This document shows, piece by piece, positions 55,356-61,840 of a stretch of 64,000 nt of DNA. Position 1 is the stretch's first letter. Every line of letters starts with the position of its first letter. The translations under genes and the position numbers were made by a program. The stretch is from assembly GCF_008931845.1 (NCBI RefSeq), contig NZ_CP044535.1, forward strand, positions 806,001 through 870,000, read 5' to 3'. The notes below the pieces were generated by a model. It worked only from the letters and a program-made list of their open reading frames with translations. It was not told the DNA's origin and made no database searches. This DNA comes from Borrelia maritima (GTDB lineage: Bacteria; Spirochaetota; Spirochaetia; Borreliales; Borreliaceae).

Positions 55356-56751
55356 TTTTGACAGTTTGAGTAATATTTTTTTTGTAGGAATAAAGGGGAG
55401 CGGAGTTTGTTCTCTAGCTTGTTTTTTAAATTTAAAAGGGTATTTTGTAGAAGGAGTAGATGTTTCTGAGCAATTTTATACCGATGAGATTTTAAATAAT
55501 AATAAAATATCTTATTATGAAAATATTTATAAATTTTCATTAAAAGAGCTTGATAGGCCTTTTGACTTAATAGTATACTCTCCAGCTTATGATAAAGATA
55601 GTTTGCAAGTTTTGCTTGAAGCAAAAGAATTAAATATACCTATTTTATCTTATCCTGAGGTTCTGGGCGAGCTTTCTAGAAAGTACTACAGCATTGGAAT
55701 TGCAGGCTCTCACGGTAAAACTACTACTACTGCGTTTTTAGGTGTTCTTTTTGACAAATTGGGATTCAATCCCAATGTTATTTTGGGATCGAGTGTTAAA
55801 GATTTTGGAGATAATTCTTCAATATCTGGCATTAGCAATATTTTTATTGTTGAGACTTGTGAATATAAAAAACATTTTTTGCATTTTAGTCCTAATATGC
55901 TTATTTTAACCAATGTTGATTATGAGCATGTTGATTTTTTTAAAAATTATGAGGCTCTTGAATGTGCTTTTTTACAATATATTAATAATTTGAAGGAAAA
56001 TGGAATATTAATAATTAATTCTGATGATAATAATTTGCTTAAAATTAAAAGTCAAATTAATAGAAAAGATATAAATATTTTTAGCTTTGGATCTAGAAAT
56101 TTGTCGAATTTCCCAATAAGTAATATTGTAGTTAAGAATGAATATTTTTGTTTTTCTTTTTTAGATTTATGCAATATTGAGCTTAAAACTGTTTTATTTC
56201 ACAATGTATTAAATTTTTCAGCAGCGCTTTTGGCTTTAAATCTTTTTTTAAAAATTAATGGAAAATCAATTTTTGATTTTGGAGAAGCAATAAAGAGAAT
56301 TGCAAAGAATTATAGTGGTATAAAAAGAAGGGTTGAACTTATTAAAGAGGAAAAGGGAGTAATTTACATGGATGATTATGCTCATCATCCTAGGGAAATT
56401 AGAGATACGCTTTTTGGTATTAAAAATTTTTATAAGAACAAACGTATAATTTTGGATTTTATGCCTCATACTTTTACAAGAACAAAAGAATTTTTTGATG
56501 ATTTTGTTGAGGTTTTAAGTGCTGCTGATATATTAATTTTGCACAATATCTATCTTTCTAATAGGGAGAATTTTGATCCAGACGAACTTTCTGTTAAATT
56601 ATTTTTAAATATTAAAAAAATAAATAAAAACACTTATTTTTTCAAGGATGTCAAAGATTCTATTAAATTTATAAAAAGTTTATTAATATCGGGGGATTTG
56701 TTTATTACAATGGGTGCTGGAAATAATTTTATTTTACATGATTTTCTGTAA
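55345..56751 (+). CDS. murC: UDP-N-acetylmuramate--L-alanine ligase
   Basis: 468 aa. FFVGIKGSGVCSLACFLN (Rossmann start of MurC/Mpl), ATP loop GIAGSHGKTTTTAFLG, VETCEYKKHF, TNVDYEHVDFF and YMDDYAHHPREIRDTL, the last typical of MurC. It adds the first amino acid to UDP-MurNAc. Mpl is the main alternative, but no other murC is in view and the length fits MurC. Confidence 0.92.
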   Translation: MRVNFDSLSNIFFVGIKGSGVCSLACFLNLKGYFVEGVDVSEQFYTDEILNNNKISYYENIYKFSLKELDRPFDLIVYSPAYDKDSLQVLLEAKELNIPILSYPEVLGELSRKYYSIGIAGSHGKTTTTAFLGVLFDKLGFNPNVILGSSVKDFGDNSSISGISNIFIVETCEYKKHFLHFSPNMLILTNVDYEHVDFFKNYEALECAFLQYINNLKENGILIINSDDNNLLKIKSQINRKDINIFSFGSRNLSNFPISNIVVKNEYFCFSFLDLCNIELKTVLFHNVLNFSAALLALNLFLKINGKSIFDFGEAIKRIAKNYSGIKRRVELIKEEKGVIYMDDYAHHPREIRDTLFGIKNFYKNKRIILDFMPHTFTRTKEFFDDFVEVLSAADILILHNIYLSNRENFDPDELSVKLFLNIKKINKNTYFFKDVKDSIKFIKSLLISGDLFITMGAGNNFILHDFL

Positions 56752-56761
56752 GGGTATTGTA

Positions 56762-57628
56762 GTGAAAAGCATGACGGGATTTTTTTATTTGGAAAAGATA
56801 GTTGGGAACTATATGTTTAGTGTTAATTTGAAATCTTATAATGGAAAATTTTTAGAATTTAAACTTAGATTACCGGAAATTTTTTCTGGTTATGATCTTG
56901 ATATAAGAAATTTGATTTCAAAATATATTAGCAGAGGCAATGTTTTTTTAAATGTGGGATATAAAGAATTGGTTCCACGTATGAATTTTACAGTTAATCC
57001 CAATTATATTGAGGCTATTTCCAGACTTAGAGATTCTTTATTAAATACTGATCTTAATATTAAGAATGAACTAAGTTTAGGCGATTTTTTATCATTAAAA
57101 GGAGCTTTGATAATTGATGAGGATAGTGAGCATCAAGAAGAGATTTATGGATTATTTAAAGGCGTTTTAGAAGAAACCCTGTTTCATTACAATAATGGAA
57201 GAGTTTTTGAAGGAGAAAATACTAAATCGGATATCGTGTCAACCCTTGCGCTAATAGAGCGAGATCTTAAAATTATTAAGGATGCTTGTAGCGATATAAA
57301 TGTTAGATTATTTGCAAGCATTAAAGAAAATATTTCTAAATTAATGGACGAATTTAGAGATTTAAGCATTGCAGAAGAAGCAGCTAAAATGGCAATTCGT
57401 TTAGACATTAATGAAGAGATAATGCGCTTAGATTCTCATATAGAAACTTTTTATAAAAATCTTGAATATGAGGTATGTGGCAAAATTCTTGAATTTATTT
57501 CTCAAGAAATGCATAGAGAAATAACAACTATGAGCAATAAGGCGGTTGATCTTGATATTAAGAGTTTAATTTTAAATATGAAGTTAAATTTAGAAAAAAT
57601 AAAAGAGCAAATAAGGAATATTGAATGA
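56762..57628 (+). CDS. YicC-family endoribonuclease
   Basis: 288 aa from GTG 56762 with TAAGGG six to seven bases upstream; the frame opens 48 bases earlier inside murC. KSMTGFFYLEK (normally MTGFG), VNLKSYNGKFLEFKLRLPE and the C-terminal EISQEMHREITTMSNKA... SLILNMKLNLEKIKEQIRNIE match YicC. E. coli YicC has been reported as an endoribonuclease (established for that protein only). ATGA overlap with cmk. Confidence 0.88.
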   Translation: MKSMTGFFYLEKIVGNYMFSVNLKSYNGKFLEFKLRLPEIFSGYDLDIRNLISKYISRGNVFLNVGYKELVPRMNFTVNPNYIEAISRLRDSLLNTDLNIKNELSLGDFLSLKGALIIDEDSEHQEEIYGLFKGVLEETLFHYNNGRVFEGENTKSDIVSTLALIERDLKIIKDACSDINVRLFASIKENISKLMDEFRDLSIAEEAAKMAIRLDINEEIMRLDSHIETFYKNLEYEVCGKILEFISQEMHREITTMSNKAVDLDIKSLILNMKLNLEKIKEQIRNIE

Positions 57629-58167
57629 AAATAGCACTTTCTGGTAAGAGTGGTTGTGGTAATACTACTGTAAGCAGTATGCTTGCAAAGCATTATGGTC
57701 TTGAGTTTATTAATTATACTTTTCATGATATTGCAAGAGAGCTTAATATCCCCTTTTCTGAGTTTTATGAGAAAGAGATAATAGGAAGAGGTGATTATTA
57801 TTGGGATAAGTATCTTGATAAAAGATTATCTTTACTTGCTAAAAAAAATAATACAGTGTTTGCTTCTCGTCTTGCCATTTGGATCTCTAAGAGTGCTGAT
57901 TTAAAAATATATCTTTATGCTAAAATAGAAGTCAGAGCCGAGAGAATAATGACTAGAGAGGGAGGCATGTATTCCGATGTTTTAAGCAGTACTTTTAGTA
58001 GAGATGAAAATGATAAAAAAAGATATTTAGCTATTTACAATATAGATATTGATGATTATTGTTCTAAGACCGATTTAGTGATTGATGCTACAAATATTAA
58101 TTCAAATGAAGTTTTTGAATTAATTAGAGATGAAATTGATAAAAGAAACTTAAAAAAAATTAGCTAA
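57625..58167 (+). CDS. cmk: Cytidylate kinase-like protein (type 2/archaeal-like)
   Basis: 180 aa, shorter than E. coli Cmk. P-loop ALSGKSGCGNTTVSSMLA (GxxGxGxT), NYTFHDIARE, and RAERIMTREGG resemble the compact CMP kinases of archaea and spirochaetes. It would phosphorylate CMP/dCMP. Cytidylate kinase is the best guess; an adenylate-kinase-like role is less likely. Confidence 0.72.
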   Translation: MKIALSGKSGCGNTTVSSMLAKHYGLEFINYTFHDIARELNIPFSEFYEKEIIGRGDYYWDKYLDKRLSLLAKKNNTVFASRLAIWISKSADLKIYLYAKIEVRAERIMTREGGMYSDVLSSTFSRDENDKKRYLAIYNIDIDDYCSKTDLVIDATNINSNEVFELIRDEIDKRNLKKIS

Positions 58168-58209
58168 ACTTATTTAATATTAATATGTTTAAGTTTGTAA
58201 GGAGATTAA

Positions 58210-58410
58210 ATGATTAAAGTACCTTTAAAAAAAATACAAGATTTTGATGGAAATTTTTATGAACTTGTTGTTGCGACTATAATGCGCACAGAACAAATCA
58301 TAGAAAATATTTCTTTAGCAGAGCATGCTACCTTTGATGATAAAATATTAGGACAAGCTTTTAATGACGTTTTGACTGGTAAATTTAGCTATTCAATTGA
58401 AGGCAGATAG
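58210..58410 (+). CDS. rpoZ: RNA polymerase omega subunit
   Basis: 66 aa. AAGGAG precedes the ATG. The block [16 protein letters not shown] aligns with the omega motif (N-R-F-E-L-V-x-x-A-x-x-R-A-x-Q), and the C-terminal region is shortened. Omega supports RNAP assembly. It overlaps miaA by 14 bp. Confidence 0.82.
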   Translation: MIKVPLKKIQDFDGNFYELVVATIMRTEQIIENISLAEHATFDDKILGQAFNDVLTGKFSYSIEGR

Positions 58411-59317
58411 AATAGTTTTTATTTTTGGCCCCACAGCTGTGGGCAAAAGCAATATTTTATTTCATTTTCCAAAAAATAAAGCAGAAGTTATTAATGTTGA
58501 TTCTATTCAAGTATATAAAGAATTTAATGTAGCTTCTTCAAAGCCTAGTAAAAGTTTAATGAAGCATATAAAGCACCATTTAGTAGATTTTTTAGATCCT
58601 GAAGAAGAGTATACTATTGGAATTTTTTACGAGCAAGCTTTAAGAATAATAAAAGAAATTAGACGTAAAAAGAAAATTCCTATATTTGTAGGGGGTACTG
58701 CCTTTTATTTTAAGCATTTAAAGGATGGATTTCCTTCAACACCTTTGGTTGGTTCTAAAATAAGAGAGTATGTAAACAATCTTTTAGAACTTAAAGGCAA
58801 ATCTCATCTTTTAAATGAATTAAAAAATGTAGATCCTGTTAGATTTAATATGTTAAATAAGAATGATATTTATCGGATTAAAAGATCACTTGAGGTTTAT
58901 TATCAAACAGGAATTCCTATTAGCCAATTTAAAAAAAAACAAGATAGCAAATTTAAAAACATTTTAATTATAGGCCTTAAAAGATCTTTCGATGATTTGA
59001 AAACTAGAATATCAATAAGAATTAATGAAATGTTTAATGACGGATTACTTTCAGAGATTAGAGGCTTGTTTAGCAAAGGGTACAATGAAAATACTCCAGC
59101 TTTTAAAGGGATAGGTTATAATGAGTTTTTGTTATGGAAAAGTAGACCTTTTTACAGTTTAAATGATATAATAAGTTTGATAAACAAAAATTCTGTTTTG
59201 TATGCAAAAAGGCAAATGACCTTTTTTGCCAAAATTTCTGATGTTTTATGGCTTCATCCAGAGGATGATTTAGTTGACATTTTGAATTTAATTTTTAAAG
59301 TTGATAAGGAGATTTAG
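58397..59317 (+). CDS. miaA: MiaA, tRNA dimethylallyltransferase
   Basis: 306 aa, TTG start inside rpoZ. P-loop [58 protein letters not shown] and [10 protein letters not shown] are MiaA hallmarks. It prenylates A37 of UNN-decoding tRNAs; it complements the TsaD-dependent A37 modification in this window. Confidence 0.96.
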   Translation: MKADRIVFIFGPTAVGKSNILFHFPKNKAEVINVDSIQVYKEFNVASSKPSKSLMKHIKHHLVDFLDPEEEYTIGIFYEQALRIIKEIRRKKKIPIFVGGTAFYFKHLKDGFPSTPLVGSKIREYVNNLLELKGKSHLLNELKNVDPVRFNMLNKNDIYRIKRSLEVYYQTGIPISQFKKKQDSKFKNILIIGLKRSFDDLKTRISIRINEMFNDGLLSEIRGLFSKGYNENTPAFKGIGYNEFLLWKSRPFYSLNDIISLINKNSVLYAKRQMTFFAKISDVLWLHPEDDLVDILNLIFKVDKEI

Positions 59318-59320
59318 GGA

Positions 59321-59416
59321 GTGCCTTGCGGAAGAAAAAGAAAATTAAAAAAAATTTCCACTCATAAAAGGAAGAAAAAAAGAAGAAAAAATAGGCATAA
59401 GAAAAAAAATAAGTAA
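59321..59416 (+). CDS. Small ribosomal protein bS22-like (AURKAIP1/COX24 domain), 31 aa
   Basis: GTG at 59321, nine bases after AAGGAG, three bases after the miaA stop. The peptide reads MPCGRKRKLKKISTHKRKKK then RRKNRHKKKNK. It is extremely basic and matches the short AURKAIP1/COX24 (DUF1713) pattern of T-H-K-R-(K/R)n-KNRHKKK peptides found in Bacteroidetes and spirochaetes and in mycobacterial bS22. A cryo-EM study of the B. burgdorferi ribosome reported an unannotated bS22; this gene is a strong candidate (inference). Usually missed because of its length. Confidence 0.8.
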   Translation: MPCGRKRKLKKISTHKRKKKRRKNRHKKKNK

Positions 59417-59460
59417 TTTGCTAGACTGATCGGAGACTTTTGTCCAGCTATTCAGTTGAG

Positions 59461-59832
59461 CTATTTGGAATGTTCAATTATTAGGTTGTTGACTATGTTT
59501 ATGTCTTGGCTAAAAATGTATCTTTTAGTTCCCCTATAATTGACTAGGATCCAATTACCTTCAATTCCATAGCGTTCTGTTTTTTCTAGTGTTTTTTCAA
59601 TTTTTACGACTTCATCTTTTCTAAGTAGAATTTCGTAATCATAGTCCAATTCGCTAATTTTTTTAGTGCTTTTACTAAGAAAAGCATAGTCCTTTATTAT
59701 TATGCCCATTTTATTACTAAATCCAAGAATGCTGCTTTTGGGCAAATTTAATTTTTGAATGAGAGGAATTTTGTTATTTTTATTACAAGCTAAAAGAATT
59801 AAGGATATTAAATATAATGTTTTTGTATTCAT
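59461..59832 (-). CDS. Small lipoprotein, SH3-like
   Basis: 123 aa. N-terminus MNTKTLYLISLILLACNK is a signal peptide with lipobox LLAC (Cys16), so it should be lipidated. The mature part has alternating strands (GIIIKDYAFLSKS, EILLRKDEVVKIEKT, GIEGNWILVNYRGTKRYIF) suggestive of a bacterial SH3 fold. Function unknown. Divergent from the following barrel gene. Confidence 0.75.
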   Translation of the reverse strand: MNTKTLYLISLILLACNKNNKIPLIQKLNLPKSSILGFSNKMGIIIKDYAFLSKSTKKISELDYDYEILLRKDEVVKIEKTLEKTERYGIEGNWILVNYRGTKRYIFSQDINIVNNLIIEHSK

Positions 59833-59868
59833 AATTTCCTTGATTTTTTATATACTACTTTAGTGTGT

Positions 59869-59886
59869 TACTATAATAATATAGTA
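59869..59886. promoter_or_regulatory. Near-palindromic -10 region between divergent genes
   Basis: TACTAT and ATAGTA (59869-59874, 59881-59886) flank AATAAT. The plus strand reads TATAAT (59872-59877); the minus strand offers TATTAT. No good -35 on either side. A weaker version of the symmetric promoters at 23.3 and 51.8 kb. Confidence 0.4.
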
Positions 59887-59912
59887 TTTTTTAGAATTTT
59901 TAAGGATTGTTA

Positions 59913-60458
59913 ATGAAGAAATATCTTTTTTTTATTTTATTTCTCATCTCTTCTAATAAGTTAATTGTTTCTTATCCACTTTCTTTTGGTGGAGGTTTTT
60001 CTTATCAATTTACTAATTATACTGATCAAACAGGCTCCACTAAATTTGCTCCAAATTTTACTAGGTCAGATCATGGGATTAATTTGAATTTATTTTTTGA
60101 TGCAAATTATGTACTTTTTGAAATTTCTTACAAAGAGGCTTTTGTTACTACTCATAATGGGAGATATTTCTCGCTTGGGCTTTATGGGGGATATCCTATG
60201 ATTTTTAAAGAACAGATTAGAATGCTTTTCCCATTGATTGGATTTAAATATGCCTTTGATTTGAGCTCTAATAAATTCAATCTCTTTTTTTTAAGCATGG
60301 GTCTTGCTGCTGATCTTTTTATTCCAGATTTTGAGGGTTTATATATTAGGCCTTTGTTTATGCTTTCTATCTCTCCATTTTCTAATTATAAAAATTTTTC
60401 TGGGCTAACAACTGAGATTACGCTTGGATTTAATATTGGTTGGAGATTTTTTAATTAG
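59913..60458 (+). CDS. Putative small outer-membrane beta-barrel protein
   Basis: 181 aa; ATG 59913 six bases after AAGGA (a TTG at 59907 is possible). Signal peptide ends near IVSYP, followed by alternating amphipathic strands with aromatic girdles (SFGGGFSYQFTNY, INLNLFFDANYVLFEISY, YFSLGLYGGYPM, EITLGFNIGWRFF) consistent with an eight-stranded barrel ending in aromatics. No family recognised with certainty. Overlaps the convergent gene by 8 bp. Confidence 0.65.
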   Translation: MKKYLFFILFLISSNKLIVSYPLSFGGGFSYQFTNYTDQTGSTKFAPNFTRSDHGINLNLFFDANYVLFEISYKEAFVTTHNGRYFSLGLYGGYPMIFKEQIRMLFPLIGFKYAFDLSSNKFNLFFLSMGLAADLFIPDFEGLYIRPLFMLSISPFSNYKNFSGLTTEITLGFNIGWRFFN

Positions 60459-61233
60459 GAAGTTTTATTCCTAAATGGAATGGGACAGATCTTTCTTGTC
60501 CAAAGATGTTCGCAGTAAAGTTTAATTTGTAAGGAGCGTTGTTTGATTTTACAACAAGAGTGCTTGAGCCTCCCCCATCTAGATTAATGGCGTTAGACAT
60601 GCCATAGCTTAGTGCAAAATCAATAGCTTCATTAAGAGAGGCTCCCTTGCTGTTATTAACGCCTCTTCCTTCTATTGTAGCAAGAAATAAATATTTGTTA
60701 TTTTTATCGGTCCCTATTATTGTTCTTGGGTGCTTTGTTTCTTTGAAGTTTTTTTTATACTTTCCATTTTTGATTAAAACAAAAAATCCGCTAAATCCAT
60801 AATCGCAGTTTTTTATTTCGTCTTCTTCGGGATTTAATATAATTTTATTGTGTTTTATTGCAATTTCTCCGTAGTTGTTTATTTGTTTTGAAATTATTTT
60901 TTTATTATATATGTACAGTCCTTTTGGGAAAAACATGTTTTGTTTAACTTCATATGGGCTTGTATTAATTGCAATGTCGACATTGTTAGAAATTAAGAAA
61001 TTACTTGTTGTCTGGCCCTTAAAATAGTAATTATTTAGATTTTTGTCATAAATAGGTTTTGATATGGTAAATTTAAGATCTTTATTTTCAATTTTTACTA
61101 AAACGTAATTGCTATTTATGAAACGACCCCTAACAACTTTGTATTTAGGTTGTTTTGCAATTGATTTGGACAACATTAGTCCTGATGAAATACTTAAAAC
61201 TAATAATAGAAGTGTTAATATTTTTTTATTCAT
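60451..61233 (-). CDS. Phosphodiester glycosidase family protein (NAGPA/DUF2233-like)
   Basis: 260 aa with an N-terminal signal anchor (about 5-24). Core motifs HPRTIIGTDKNNKYLFLATIEGRG, ASLNEAIDFALSYGMSNAINLDGGGSSTLVV and the final RSVPFHLGI are those of the phosphodiester-alpha-GlcNAcase superfamily. A periplasmic activity on phospho-linked sugars is implied, possibly cell-wall or glycolipid related; the substrate is unknown. The start overlaps the upstream gene by 8 bp. Confidence 0.82.
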   Translation of the reverse strand: MNKKILTLLLLVLSISSGLMLSKSIAKQPKYKVVRGRFINSNYVLVKIENKDLKFTISKPIYDKNLNNYYFKGQTTSNFLISNNVDIAINTSPYEVKQNMFFPKGLYIYNKKIISKQINNYGEIAIKHNKIILNPEEDEIKNCDYGFSGFFVLIKNGKYKKNFKETKHPRTIIGTDKNNKYLFLATIEGRGVNNSKGASLNEAIDFALSYGMSNAINLDGGGSSTLVVKSNNAPYKLNFTANIFGQERSVPFHLGIKLPN

Positions 61234-61741
61234 TTCTTTTTATTTTATAAGAATAAATACTTTTGGGATAGTTTGTTATTATAAGATTTTTAATTTTTGC
61301 TGCTAATTTTTTATTTTTAAATCTTATAAGATTAAATATTTGATAAATTATTTTTACATCTATATTTTCCTCCTTATTCAAAATTTTTTTAATTTCTTCT
61401 TCATTAATATTATCTTCATTTATTCTTAATTTTAGCGAAATGATTTCATTTTTCATTTTTTGATTTTTAATCTTTTTTTTGTTTATTTTATTTAAGAAAT
61501 TATTAGCTTCTTTATATTTTTTTATTTTTAAATAGTATTTTGTAATTAGCAGATAATATTGTTCTAAGTCAAAATTTTTAATTTTATTTATTGTTTCTAA
61601 TTCTTTTGGCAAGTTATTAGTTAAATCATAAAGCATGTATAATTTTATTAAATTTTCTGTATTTTCCTTATTATTGCTTCGCAATGCAAAAGGGGAAATT
61701 ACTAAAAATAATAAAACATAAAAAAAGGATAGCCAGTCCAT
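61226..61741 (-). CDS. Uncharacterised helical-repeat exported protein
   Basis: 171 aa. One N-terminal hydrophobic segment (MDWLSFFYVLLFLVISPFAL), then Lys/Asn/Ile-rich helices (KYYLKIKKYKEANNFLNKI...) of TPR-like character. It overlaps the glycosidase gene (8 bp) in the same operon. No function assigned. Confidence 0.62.
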   Translation of the reverse strand: MDWLSFFYVLLFLVISPFALRSNNKENTENLIKLYMLYDLTNNLPKELETINKIKNFDLEQYYLLITKYYLKIKKYKEANNFLNKINKKKIKNQKMKNEIISLKLRINEDNINEEEIKKILNKEENIDVKIIYQIFNLIRFKNKKLAAKIKNLIITNYPKSIYSYKIKRNE

Positions 61742-61840
61742 GATTTATTATAAACTTTGTTTTTAGAATAGTGAAAATAATTTTAAATAATATTGGTTAT
61801 TATCTTTTCTATTTTAAATAAGGTTTTCAAAGTTCAGTTT

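Noticed and set aside
58165-58195. Hairpin AAACTTA/TAAGTTT before rpoZ
   Set aside because: A seven-base AT-rich stem with a 16-base loop is expected by chance in this composition.
59417-59460. Possible small RNA or terminator after the bS22-like gene
   Set aside because: Some short complementary segments (ACTGA/TCAGT, GAC/GTC) exist, but there is no stable stem with a U-tract and no resemblance to a known RNA.
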